A stretch of DNA of 64,000 nt. It comes from Lomentospora prolificans (Eukaryota; Ascomycota; Sordariomycetes; Microascales; Microascaceae). Location of the stretch: the NCBI GenBank assembly GCA_029532625.1, contig JARFXM010000004.1, positions 2,604,001-2,668,000 on the forward strand. Reading direction: 5' to 3'. Under the pieces are notes generated by a model. That model was not told the DNA's origin and made no database searches. It saw only the letters and a list, made by a program, of their open reading frames with translations. Position numbers and translations under genes: made by a program. Positions 13,667 to 25,867 of the stretch are shown here, piece by piece; position 1 is the stretch's first letter; the number at the start of each line of letters is the position of its first letter.

Positions 13667-15297
13667 ATGTTTGATTTCACTTTGGAGGAGGCCATCGCGG
13701 TCTTCGACACCCAAACCACCGTCGTCTTCCTCATCACTCTTTGCAGCTTCTTCGTCCCCGTCCTCCTCCTCTTCCCGCCAGTGCCTATCCGCATCTCAGA
13801 AGCACTAGCTCAGACCCACACGAAGCTGGGATTGGAACCGGGCACGACTAACCTACCGCTACCGCAGGCCGGCAACAAGGAGAAGTTAAAGCCGGCATCC
13901 TCATCTTCTGCTGCTAAAGGTGGTCAGGGCAAAACCGAGGGCAAGGCCGACTCTGGGCTACCGAAGATTCAGAGTCTATTCATCTACCCTATCAAGTCAT
14001 GCAGGGGCATCGAGCTGTCCAGGGCCAAGGTCTTCCGCTCCGGCCTGCAATATGACAGATTGTACACCTTTGCGAGGCTGAAGGACGACCCTGCTGCTGC
14101 GGGTGGAGCGGCGCTGGCCGCCGCAGACGCCAAAGAAGGTGAGGGAAGCGAGGAGCCCGTTTGGGAGTTCATTACGCAGAGACAATTCCCCCGGCTAGCC
14201 AATGTTGCGATCGACGTTTGGTGTCCCGACCCCGTCAAGACGCGGGGCAAGCTTACCGAATTGGGCTCCGACGAGACTTTTATGATTGTGCGCTTCCCGT
14301 GGAGCCGTCCGGGGTTGCTGGGCGTCGTCGACAACGTCGCGGCCAAGCTTAGCAAGGGATGGCATGGGTATCCTGAGAAAGAGATTTTGCTGCCGGTCAA
14401 CTTTCCGTCTGAGCCCGAGATCGCCGGGCGGGGGTATCGCTATGAGAAGGTTAGGGTGTGGAGGGATGTTATGACGGGTCTGAATATGGAGGCGGAGGTT
14501 CCCCGGGACCTTGCCGTCTATCTCGGCATTAGCGAGAGGTTGGCTGTTTTTAGAATGTCACCGACCACCTCCAGGAAGGTGTATCGGAATGCGCCAACGG
14601 AAGATGAGGCTGGATACCAGCCAACCATCAGATTCCAGGACTCGGTATGTGCAGGCTCGGAGAAGACCGCAGAACTTAGGCAATGGGCACACTAACAGCC
14701 AGAAAAACAGTATCCGATTCATCTTATGAACTTGGCAAGTGTGCAAGATATGGAGTCCAAGATCCAAGATCCTACTCTCAAGGATCTCAGCATTCGCAGG
14801 TTCAGGGCTAATGTGATCAGTACGTCTCAATTCCTATCTATCCAATCTACTCGGTGCATTTCTAACGACGTATGTAAAGTCTCGGGGCTACCCGCGTATG
14901 ACGAGGACCACTGGAAAGCCTTCTGCCTCAAGCAAGGTACTGCCTCTGTGAGCTCGGATGCCTCGTACCACGTCTCGTGTCGCACTTCGCGGTGAGTGAC
15001 CATTCGCCGTATAGCATGCGGCTGCTCCCTTGGAATTTCGCTAACATATATCATTGCAGATGCAAGCTGCCTAATGTGGACCCTAGCAACGGCATCCCTC
15101 ACCCGGTGGAACCTGACCGCTATCTCCGCAAGCACCGCAACATTGACGACGGCTGCCCGAAGAATGGTTGTTTGGGCATGATGCTCACACCTCTCTTTTC
15201 CGAGCAGGCGGGGCGTGTGTCTCTAGAGACCTGGCTTGAGGTGGGCATGGAGATCGATGTCACTGAGCGTGGTGAACACTACTTTCTCAGGACATAG
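13667..15297 (+). CDS. MOSC domain protein (mARC-like), membrane-anchored
   Basis: Four exons (13667-14644, 14711-14819, 14880-14991, 15060-15297) give 478 residues. A hydrophobic segment at about residues 16-40 suggests an N-terminal membrane anchor. A low-complexity linker precedes the MOSC N-terminal beta-barrel (from about residue 103: IQSLFIYPIKSCRGIELS). The C-terminal MOSC domain carries FRANVIISGLPAYDEDHW and the cysteine segment VSCRTSRCKLPNVD. In this family a conserved cysteine of that region binds molybdenum cofactor. The arrangement resembles mitochondrial amidoxime-reducing component proteins, and the substrate is unknown. Intron boundaries follow GTATGT/ACAG, GTACGT/AAAG and GTGAGT/GCAG, and phases agree. 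The start is the ATG at 13667; an in-frame TTG upstream is not needed. The gene converges on SMC2. Confidence 0.9.
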
Positions 15298-15713
15298 CAA
15301 GCAACGTTAGTATCGGGGTATGAGGTGTCGACCGGCGTATACGAGTTTATATATACCTAGACGCGCGTCAAAGAGGCTAAAATCTGTATGAAAGGGCGTG
15401 GGCCAGGAGTTTGGTTACGGGGGTAGCAATATAGATGGAGAGAAAGAGAGAATCCGGCTTCATTGCTCCATAAACAAACGCAACTCAAAAAGCATAACTA
15501 TACAGGTGCCGTAGCCAGTCATTATTTCAGTCGACATATCTCCCAGTAAACAAAGCCCAGCATAAGTCCCCGTTGGATGCATGCCACCCGTTTTCCAATC
15601 ACGACTGCCCGCAAATAAAGCCGCAACCTAACCTGTGCCCCGTCCCTCAACCCGGATATAAAGAACGCGCCATCCTTGCCCTAATATATATATTTGCGCC
15701 TTGCTCACGCCAT
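15298..15713. other. Convergent intergenic spacer, MOSC gene / SMC2
   Basis: This 416-bp spacer lies between two stop codons facing each other and holds the 3' untranslated regions and polyadenylation signals of both genes. No further gene was seen. Confidence 0.7.
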
Positions 15714-18700
15714 TTACCTAAGGTCCGCAGGTGTCAACGCCTGTACCATACTGGTACCTTCGCTGAATCTAGTTCGGAAGATACGATTAGCATTCTGAAA
15801 CATGCCATCCTTCAAACTAACAACGATGAACTGCGAGCCCTTGAATCGCGTCTTGATGAGGCGGCCGATATTCTGGGTATGTGACAGATCAAGCGCTGCG
15901 TCGACCTCGTCTAGAATATACATGGGGGCCGGCTTGAACTGGAGCAGCGCCATGATGAGGGATAAAGCGATGAGCGACCTATAATATGATGAGTGTTTTG
16001 TTTCCGTGAGGAGCAAGTGACTGGACCCGAACATACCTTTGACCACCAGACAATTCAGTCAAGCTCTGCTTCCAGACTTTACCAAGAGAAACCTTGACTT
16101 CCAGGCCTTCGCTGATTGTCTTGCCCTCCGGAGGGTCAAGCTTTGCAAAACTGCCTGGAAGTAGCTCGGCAAAGATCTGGCCAAAATCACCGTTGACCTT
16201 CTCCCAGGTCTCTTGCAGAGCCTTCTTCTTGTAATCATCAAGTGAGATGATGGTTTCCTCGATCTTGCGCTTATCGCGAATGACAGTCTTCATCATGTGC
16301 TTGAGAGACACTTCCTTCTTCTCGACGCTATCGATCATGTTCATGACCTTAGGATTGATCTTCTTCTTCATGCCCTGGAAGCGCTCGGTGAGGTTCCGGT
16401 GCGTGGCGCGACATTCACGAATGTTCTGGCTATGGAAGTCGTAAGGAGTTCCCTGGCGGCCAAACTTATCACGCTCATCCACAATCCAGTCATGCTTGGC
16501 CTCGAGCTTCTTGACCTCCTCGGCAGCGTGCTGCTGCTCCCTGTCAAACTTGTCGATCTGGTGACCCAGCTTTTGGAGCTCGAGACCTTCCTCGGCGATC
16601 CTCTTGTTCTTTGATCGCGTGGCCTCTTCAAGTGCGCGGAGTTCGTCATCAAAGATGTTAAGTTTGGAACGCTCGTCTTCCAACTGCGCCTGAGCTACAT
16701 CATGGGTGTCCTGAACCTTGGCCTGCTCCTTGACAAGGCCCTCGATCTCTTGTCTTTGAGATGCGATAGCTAGCTCGACTTCTTGAAGTTGTTCTCGGGC
16801 GCCAGATAGATCCCCGCCGACTTGCTCGGAATCAAGCTGCGCAGCTTGGACCTCCTTCTGTAGAACCTTGACTGAGGCAGAGTTCTTAGTAAGGGTAGCC
16901 CTCAGCTTATCAAGCGCCTTTTGGAGCTCGATAAGCTTAGCATCCTTGTTATTATCGAAGTCCTTCATGTCCTTTTCAATCCTCTTGACATCGGCTGTTG
17001 CTTCCGTATGACGCGTCTTGGCCTCGGCAATATCGGTCTTGAGTTGGGAAATGGATTCTTTCATGGCCTCTACTTCCTGGATGATGAACGAGGCAGAGTT
17101 GCCACCAATTTGTTCCTCGGCTAGTTTGATCTCGTGGGCTTTCAGATCGAGAGCCTGTTTGATCTGCTTGGCCTTGTCTAGCTTGGACTTCTCCTTGGCA
17201 ATTCTAACTTGAAGCTGCTTCAGTGTAGCCTCCGCTTCATTTAGCTGCCTGGTGAGAAGGTTCAGCTTCTGCAGCGTAACAAGGACACCGCTCGAGTTGG
17301 GAGCACTACCACCCGATAGAGTACCGGACGGATCATAAGCATCCCCTTCGAGAGTGATACTTCGCATCCGAACACTTGGGTCGAAAGTGATCTTCTTGGC
17401 TGTCTCTGCATCGGCACATATCAAGGTGTTGCCAAAGACAAACTCCATGGCTGCTGATACCTCTTCATCATAGCCGACTAGAGACAAGGCTAGGTCAACC
17501 TTGCCAGGCGCAATTTTCTGAGCGGTGGCAATAGCTTGGGCAGAGGCCTTGAAGGCGGCAATCTTGTTGAGGGGAATGATGGTCACCCGCTTACGCAGCT
17601 TGCCGTTTTTGAGAAGCTGTGTACCGGTTACTTCGGTATCAACAACCACATTGTAGAGGCGGCCACCAGCGCAGATTTCAAGAGCAGTTCCGGCATGCGT
17701 GTGTTCCTTGTCCAGCGTGAAAAGCTGTGCAACGAGACCCTTGACCTTTGAGCGATCAAAGTTGGGTGCAGGGTCGGCGTAGGTGAAGTCGATGTTGGCT
17801 ACCTTGCGCCTTAGCGCATCTGATTCGTGTCGCAGCTCCCGAATTTTTTGTTGAAGCGACGACTCTTGCTTATACATTTCCTCTTCCTGGCCTGGTTCGA
17901 AACCAAGCTTTCCAAGCTCCTTTTCGAACCTCTGAGCCTCAGCCCTGAGGCCCTCGAGCTCTTTCAGCAGGCCCGCATTCGCTTCCTTGGCCTTTTTCGC
18001 CCGGGGTTCTTCCTCTTTGATGCGCTTCTCAAGGTGAGCAATCTTGATCTTTGCCTGCTCCTGCTCGGTTATAGAAGCGGTAGCACGGTTTCTGGCATCC
18101 TGAAGTTGACCTTGGTAGCCATTCTCCTGGCCGTCCTTTGAAGCAACACCCGTCTGAAGAGTCTGAAGGAGCTCCTCTTTTGATTCGGCCTCTTGAGTCT
18201 GCTTTACGAGGTCCTCTTTGGCCGCGTCAAACTTGGCCTTGATCTTTTCAAAAGCCTTGACCTTTCCGGTCAAAGAGGCTTCCAGCTCCGCGACAGTCTT
18301 CTCTACTGCAGTCTTTTTCTCTTCTTCCTCGGTAAGACTAGACTTTTTGAGCTCCATAACGGTCGCCAGTCTCACGAGCTCGTTTGAGTGTTTTTTGACG
18401 GCATCCTCGAGAGCCTGCGCCTTTCCGCCCTTCTTCAGCTCCTTATCCCTCTGTGCACGGACTCGCTTCACATCCTCCTCCAGGTGAGAGATTTCACTCT
18501 TTAGGCGCGTAGCCGATTCTTCGAGTTCCTTCTGCCTCGTCACCTTTGACTCTAGATCGGCTGCAGACCTCTTGAGCTTCTCAACGTTTGAGACGTAATC
18601 GTAGGCTACAACTAGCCTATCCAACCTCTCAAGGTCATTTTGTGTTTGTTGGAAGTCCAGGAAGGCCCTCTTTTCGGTACGGAGCTTTTCCAACTTTGGC

Positions 18701-19498
18701 TCAATCTCGTCGCGGAGGAGCTCGGTGATTTCCTGGAGCTTCATCTCCTTCTTCGCCATGGTCTTGAGAGCCTTATCTCTTCTATCCTCAAACATCCTCG
18801 TGCCAGCAGCCTCCTCAATCATGGCGAGGATTTCAACAGGCTTCATATTCAGGACCTTGGTGATGCGGCCTTGCATAATAAGGAAGTTGGGGTTGTTTAT
18901 GTTGAGCTGGACGGACTGGAAGAGATTTTGTACGGTTTGCTGCTGTGCTCTGTGTCCGTTGATGAGATACTTGGAGGTGCCTCCCAGAACAATTTGCCTA
19001 GTCACACTGATTGTGGCATATTCCTCGAATCCGATAGGCGACTTCTTCTTGTCGCGATTGTCAAAGACAATGGTGACGCTCGCTTTGGTGACGCCCGCCT
19101 GTCCGCGCTTATAAATCAGGTCCTGCAGTCGCAACAGAGTTAGCAAGAGCTAGGTTGAACATTCAGTGCACAGCTCGATACGGGCGCATACTTGTAGGTT
19201 TTGGGCTCTAACTGTCGACATGTTGGTGATGCCCAGAACAAAGCATATGGCGTCCAAGATGTTGGATTTGCCACTGCCGTTCAGGCCAGTAATGGAGTTG
19301 AAACTTTCGTCCCTGCATCTCGCGATTTAGAAACTCGAAGTCGGGATTATTCCGTGGGCGGGGAGGGGGATGTTTACCATCCTGAGATGACGGTTCGCAC
19401 CGCATACGACTTAAAGCCCTGCACGAGAGCGTTAGCAGGCGGACATGTATGATGCCAAAACAAAAACGTACGTCTATGATAACCTCGATAACCCTCAT
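15714..19498 (-). CDS. SMC2: SMC2, condensin core ATPase subunit
   Basis: Five exons on the minus strand (19498-19472, 19418-19378, 19312-19192, 19122-16037, 15978-15714) encode 1179 residues, the usual SMC2 length. The ATPase head is split between the ends. Residues 1-40 include the Walker A GLNGSGKSN (about 32-40), and a Q-loop region QDLIYKRGQAG follows. Coiled coil flanks a hinge at about residues 523-670 (KGLVAQLFTLDKEH... to GSAPNSSGV). The C-terminal head has the ABC signature LSGGQRS and the Walker B PMYILDEVDAALD. The last intron (16036-15979) interrupts the signature motif between R and S. With SMC4 and non-SMC subunits it forms condensin, which compacts mitotic chromosomes. The family's MRVIEVIIDGFKSYA start fits the first two exons exactly. 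The gene is divergent from the INCENP gene. Confidence 0.97.
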
Positions 19499-20075
19499 GC
19501 TCGCAACATCCGAATCGTCAAGGTTGCTGTATTGGCGAGTACTGATTCTGAGGTCTGAGATGTTCTCCGAGGGGAACAGCGACGCGGAGCCTGACAACGT
19601 AAATTGCCAAAGTAAACAAAGTTGGCCTACAGTGCGATACAGTGTTTGTCTCACAGTCTAGAACAGGAGCTCGAGCCAGTAAAACCTCGAGGACCCACCA
19701 TATCCACGCCAGGGTAGGCGGTGTTAGGTCGTGTAAGTCACGTGAAATCGCGGCTCGCCACAGTAAGGATGCGTTTTGGCCGGAACAAGGCCATAGCGCT
19801 AAACCGGATCGGGATCAATCAAAACAAACGAGCCCCAAATGGCGGGAAAGAACGAAATAACACGACCCGGCAGCTTGCCCGAAGCTCTTCCACACATCCC
19901 ACACAAACCACCCACACCCTCGACTATCTCATCCCCAACCGCAAACCCTGTCAACAACTTCAACTTTCCCCTGTATTGTTCGCTCATGCACTGGATCAAT
20001 TGATAAACTATTCTACCCCTTTCAATACCGGCAACTGCATAAGTACCTGCTGCTGCATCGATTACCATCTCAACC
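19499..20075. promoter_or_regulatory. Shared bidirectional promoter of SMC2 and INCENP
   Basis: Only 577 bp separate the two start codons. The stretch contains TGGCGGGAAA at 19839-19848, which matches the E2F/MBF half-site that drives G1/S and mitotic genes in many eukaryotes, and a TCACGTGA palindrome near 19739-19746. A C/A-rich leader without long frames precedes the INCENP ATG. Shared cell-cycle control is an inference from these sites and from the functions of the two genes. Confidence 0.6.
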
Positions 20076-23000
20076 ATGGCCACGATCCGCGGATCGCGTT
20101 TGCCAGTCGGCTCGGCACCATGGATCTCGGAGGAGAGGGCTGCTGCTCTCCAGATCGCCGAGGACGAGGTTGAGGAGTTCTCCTACTCTGTCCGAAACGA
20201 TTTTGAGTGGCTCAACGAGCATATGGCTGGCATCTTTGACGAAAATGAAGTGTAGGCGACCTCTTTTTCGAGTCAATCGAACGGGTCGAGAATATACTAA
20301 CATCTACCCCTAGCAACGTTGCTGAGATGTTTAAGACGCCTGGGAAGTTAAGAGGAAAGACCCCTAGGACGGCGAGGAAACAAAACACCACAGAGACGAG
20401 AGTGGTATGTGTTATGTGCCATGGTGTTTTTGCAACCATTTCTAACCCATGCTATAGCCTCTATCGGACATTTTCTCAGGCACGCCTCGCGGAGTTCCGA
20501 ACCCCTTCCTCCAGCAGCTTAATCGACTCAACTCCCCGTCGTCTACAGCCTCTAATGAACTCAAGAAGCCAACAACAACGCCTGCATACTCCCCCCCTAA
20601 GAGGCCGCTTCCATCTCCGAATCGACAAATTCCCGCTATCCCTCACGCAGACTCTGGTTATCATGGAAGTCAATCGCAGGATATTGAGGGCCCAACCAGC
20701 CCCAGCCAGGCGCGTACGCCATTACACACGAAGAGCCCGGCCAAGGTTGCTTCCCCGGTCGCATCGCCGACTTTGCACAGGCATCAGAGTCCCACTCGGA
20801 CGAGAATATTACAGTCACCTACGGCTACCTTTCTCACGGCGAAAGAGGAACAGACCGCAAGAATCATTCCTGACGCCTCTCAGAGACTTCAATCTCCGCA
20901 AATTACCCGCACAGCTCGAAATCCGGCCACCCCGTCCGACGCTCCATCCTCCCCAGTCGTTCCACGCTCCCAATTTTCAAAGAAGTCTCCGGTCAAATCT
21001 TCACCTGTCAAAACCTCGCCCGTGAAGATCTCGCCCACGAAGACCCAAGTTGCATCGCCCATTCCCCGAAAGCCGGTCCCGACTCAAGTCGAACCCGAGC
21101 AAGAAGAGGCAGACGACTTACAAGATGACGAAGGCTCTCATTCGGAGAGCTCCAGCCCAATCAGACCTGCTATCCGCAAGAGCAGTCTCAACTTTGCAAC
21201 TCTACCCGCACGTGAGCCATTAACAACTGGAAAGAGCTTGGGTGGCAGGATATCTCGAACTAGCCACCTAGACCTCAATAGGACCAGCTACTATGGTAGA
21301 CCCACCGGAGGCAAGAGCCTTAGTAACACTCTCATTCACCCGTCGGCAGACAACGACGATGATGAAATGAATATTGACGACGACGAGAAGACGATCTCCC
21401 AGAAGCCCACCGAGCCTGCGACAGACCACAATAAGACATATACGCAACGCCTTCAAGATCGTATCGGCATGCTCGGCCAGTCTCAAGCCAAGCCAAGTAG
21501 ACCATCCAAGTCTATCGCCAATCTTGCGTCTATCAATACAGCCACTACACCCGCGCCTCCGTCGCGCCAGGAACAGAAGGCATCAAGCCCTCGACGCAAG
21601 CCCACCACCCCCGGCGCGTTCCCTGATGACGACGACGATGACTGGATCGATCCCCCCATGACGGCAGCAAAGCAGTCTAGCCCTCCCCCAGCAGTGCCTC
21701 CTAAAGACTATGCTGCCAATACAACTTCGGGCATGGTCGGCACTGATGGTGGAAACTCAGACTTCGTTCTGCCTAAGCAACGACAGCCAACCAGCCGTCC
21801 TACCTCTCCTTATAAGGCCCCCATTATCCCTGAGAGGACTACAAGCACGATGCCTCACATGAAGTCCGCGTCGGTTTCGGCTCTGCCGAGTGCCACTATG
21901 CAAGATGACGTGTCTCAGGCATCACCTAAGAAGGGTATCTCAGTCTCAAATCCAACCCTGGCAACAGTTTCGGAATCGGACCGTCCACAGACGCCCATGA
22001 AATCTCCTTCTCGGACGCTTCGCGATAGCCCCCTGAAACAGGTCAAGAACAAGCTATCCTCTATTCTTAAGAGCTCAAAGGGTCTTTTAGCCAGCAGTGC
22101 AGCTATCAGCGCCGAGGGCAAGTCCTCCATTCTATCGCCGTCTACAACCCGTCTCGGATACTTTCCCGGGCCTTCCTCCGAGTCGGTCGCACAGCCTAAT
22201 CTGGCCGACTCAATGTACCCAGATCTGACAAAGGCATTGTCCGATGCGCAGGCGATCTCCAGCACCGCAAGCCCCCCCAAGGCTAACGGCCGGCGGACGA
22301 GGGCTTCCGCGGAGCGGGAGCGTAAGGAGAAGATGATCGAGAAGGAAGCCCGGCGATTGGCTGACCAAATGGAGAAGCTTGAAAAGGAACGAGAGAAGGA
22401 GCGCGAAAAGGCGCGAGTATTCAGCAAGGAGCAAGAAAGGATTGCTGCCATGGAAAAGCAAGTCACGGCGCAAAAGGAGCAGGAGAAGAAGCGTCCTGTA
22501 GAAAAGGAGCCTCCTAAGCCCACTAGGTCGAGCCCCCGAAGGGCTAAGCCACAAGCCCAAGACCAAGATGTCGAAATGCAAGATGCTTCGGCCGCCATGC
22601 CGCCTCCTCCGCAGCCGGCATCAATTCCCCGGCCGGCTGGCCCAGGACCCGCTATTCGAAACCGGGAGCTCAAGCGACCGACTCGACCAGGCAAGGATAC
22701 TGCAACGAAATCCAAGGCTGCACCGACGGTTATCAAGGTCAACATGGGACCTCATCACTCACAATATCACCCATCTAACAATACCCTCTCGGCCAACTTG
22801 CACGAGTCCTTGGCGACGACCACGCCGCAAACACAGCTTAGCACCAAGCCTAGCCAGAGCAAGCTGAAGTCGAAGAGTTCGGTCCAGAGTCTGAAGAGCT
22901 CCGTTTCATCGACCGGACGGCCTAAGGCTTTGGAACTCGCGGCGAAGCGAAAGGAACAGGAAGAGCGCGAGGCCCAGCGCAAGCGCGATGCGCGAGCGGA

Positions 23001-24207
23001 AATGGAACGCAAGAGAGCAGCCCAGCAGGAAGAGGACCGACGCATCGAGGCAGAGAAGCAAAAGGCCAAAGAACGGGAGCTGGAGGCTAAGAAAGCGGCG
23101 CAGAGACAGGCTGCCATCGAGAAGGCAAAGCAGACGCGGGCCCCGCCTCCGGCTGTACGGTCCCAACCCAACGGGCCACCTGACTACGCAGCCATACAAG
23201 AACAGCAGGCGGGCTCGCAGCCTTCGAGGCCACCCTCTCGACTCGGCTCGTCGGTATTCCGGCCCCAGGAGGACCTCAACCGGCCTGTGAATGCACTTTT
23301 GTCGAACGCCAACAAGGCGCAGAAGCGGCCTCTGGGTCAGGATAATGACGCTGGCAACGCGCGTGCTCAGCCGACGCGGAATGGCCCAACTTACCAGGGC
23401 AAGGATGCCAAGCGACGGAGGACAAGCCAGGAGCCAGACGAAGACAAGGACATCGAGAGCCTACCCAACATTAAAGGGCCTCCTGTCCGTCCCTCTGCCG
23501 GCTACAAGAAGGTGCGCAAAAACAACATGACTAGGGATTCTTTATTCGCTCTACTAACAATGTCTTTACAGCCCGAGGCCCAAACGAAACCCGTGTTCAA
23601 TAACGGATACTCGGCGGTGCCCACGGGGGCATCCCGGGATCTGTTCAAGACTACCGTTACATCTCAGCACAACAGTGCTATGAAGGCAGCTCACGCGCTA
23701 GACACGGCGCAATTCTCCAAGGGTGCCATTCCGTTTGCACCAAACCCTAGCCAAGCGGGAACTGCTTACAAGACGCCGGGTAGACAGGGCCAGGTAGCTA
23801 CGATCAAGTCGACAGCCAAGTCGGCGCCGCGGACGTCGCCGCGTTTCCAGAACGGAGACTCGATCGAGCTGCCGGAGATTGACACGGATGACGACGATGA
23901 GGATTCGGACGCGGACCAGGGCATGGTAGCATCCTGGGCGGACTCTCCTGATCTCCGGCGAGCGCTGCTGAGGCAGGAGACGATGGATCCATCGCAGATC
24001 TTTGGGCCACCGGCTCCGCTCAATATGGAAGAGGTATTTAGCAAGAGCAAAGACAGGTGGCACAAGTTCAGGGCACGAACATCCAGCGCCAACTGGAGCG
24101 GAGCTGATCGTTTGACTGAGGACGATATCCGAAAAGATCTAGCTGCGCGAGACCGGCTCCGACGCGAAGGAGCGTGGACTTATGAGCTGAGCAAGGACAT
24201 GGCGTAG
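20076..24207 (+). CDS. INCENP/Sli15-like inner centromere protein
   Basis: Four exons (20076-20251, 20314-20404, 20458-23511, 23572-24207) encode 1318 residues. The N-terminal helix region (about 35-58, FSYSVRNDFEWLNEHMAGIF) fits the segment that binds survivin and borealin. A long disordered middle is rich in S-P sites, including four successive S-P-[VT]-K units near residues 266-284. Highly charged E/R/K helices at about 707-770 and 918-985 resemble the single alpha-helix of INCENP. The C-terminal IN-box (about 1208-1265) reads PEIDTDDDDEDSD, then SWADSPDLRRALLRQETMDP and IFGP-APLNMEEVF. It is the Aurora B-binding and activating element. The product should be the scaffold of the chromosomal passenger complex. 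The 60-nt intron at 23512-23571 is inferred from CTACTAAC and TACAG. It stays in frame if retained. Confidence 0.93.
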
Positions 24208-25867
24208 AAAGACATCTCATGCACCAGTCACATGGTGAAGACTACATGCTAGGGACGGGAGAAGTGGCTTGGGACGGAATCAAGGTGGCGTTTCGGCTGT
24301 TTCATTGCGCCTTTTTTTTATATTTTTTTATTCTGGCTTTTGGGGGCGGCGTTTTATAGTAGGGGTTTCTCTGGCATTTGCGTTATGGAAAGTGCTGTCA
24401 ATTGCTTCCTAGAAAACGGGGCCACTATGTCCCCTTGTATTCTACATCCTCATGGTGCTTCCCGAGAGCAGACATTTTAATGATTATGAAGGAATTTGTT
24501 GTCTGGCCCAAGATTGCAAAATTCCAGCTTCTCTCATATCTCGGAGCAAAGATCGCGACTTGCATGGCCCACGCTATTACTTGCTAATACCTTGGTACTT
24601 GCAGGGTACTTGGTATACGAAGGTAAGGTGTGTGTATATGATGTGTTTGTGAGGAAAGGGGCAAGAGGGTGAAGCCTAGCGAAAGAGCGCGAGTGTACCA
24701 AGTGGGTACTTGGATCTGTGTCAAGGCGGCAGGTCCACCCGGTGCAGCGCAGCACATGCTTCTTATCGTTCACGTGGTCACGGGTGTGTCCTTTCAATGC
24801 AGGCGACGACTTTCACATGTCAAAATCAACAAAGTTGCACAAAGTGACTCTTGCAGTCCAGCTCGAGCCGGCTTCGTGCCCGTGGACAAAGTCTGAGCTG
24901 GAGTCTACTACGAAACCCTCATCGACTTGAGCCTTTGGCACCTTTTCTACTGACACCCAATATTGAAATGGAGGATCCCGGGATCTCGAATTTGCCACGA
25001 GATTCGCCCAAGAAGAGCCAACCTCACCGGATGGCGCAAGATTTCTATTTTCTAGGCAGGGTGGCATCGGGCCAAGGATAAGGGTCCACTTGGCGACATC
25101 TCGCGCAGCAGCTTATCTTTCTTGACATCTGATTGAGATGCCATTCCTCTCCGAAGTCCACAGCGGAGCTTCTTTCCGAGCCTATTGTGCTCTGGGTGGT
25201 GTTGTGCGTCGGCTCGGGCTTTTGACTGGCTCCGGTGTGGAATCCCCTCGTGTTGCATTGACTCTCTCTCGTCAGTCACTAAAAAAAAAACCTTTCCGTC
25301 TCGAGTCATAGCTGCATTGCCGAGCGCCGGTTTTTCTCCGCACCCTGTTTCCGTTGCCTTTTGTGCACGTAAACCTCCTGGTTGCCTCACGCCGAGCTTG
25401 TGAGGGCGCAAATATCCTCTGACCGAGGCGGCGAGGCGAAGAAAGCCCTGATGTTCATCTCAATGTATCGAAAAGAGGATGCCGTAGCGGAGAACTCACA
25501 CAAAGCTTATTTCTTTGCACGTTCGCTTAGCTGCCTCTTTGCTTTTCTCGTTTCTCTTTTTAATCAAGTTTCGGGATTCCTCGCGTTGCGGCTCTTTTCT
25601 CTAGGGTATTCTTTATTGTTCCCCCCGGCCATTACCCCACGCTCTATTTTTATTCTTATTATTTCTATTTTTCATTTCTTTTCCTTTGCCGATTCTTTAA
25701 AGCATCCTTGTTCTAGACTGTCATGTTCCATGAAACCCTCTAAAAAGGGTCAGTTTATGATTCAGTATCGTTGAAGACAAGGAAAGAAAGAAACCGGCAC
25801 CCGCACTTACACATCACCCAACCGAATAGCAGTGCCCTCTATTACACTTTGCAACACAAAAGCCCTC
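24208..25867. other. Intergenic, INCENP 3' region and upstream promoter
   Basis: This 1.66-kb stretch has no recognised gene. The left part carries T-rich 3' untranslated sequence of the INCENP gene. Bases 25520-25720 are strongly pyrimidine-rich, typical of fungal promoters and leaders, ahead of the next start codon at 25868. Short frames in between show no family resemblance. Confidence 0.6.

Noticed and set aside
18640..19143. Long plus-strand frames opposite SMC2
   Set aside because: Shadows of the SMC2 coding strand; the minus strand matches SMC2 over its full length.
21915..22745. 276-codon minus-strand frame opposite the INCENP gene
   Set aside because: Shadow frame of a GC-biased coding region; the plus strand carries INCENP features on both sides.
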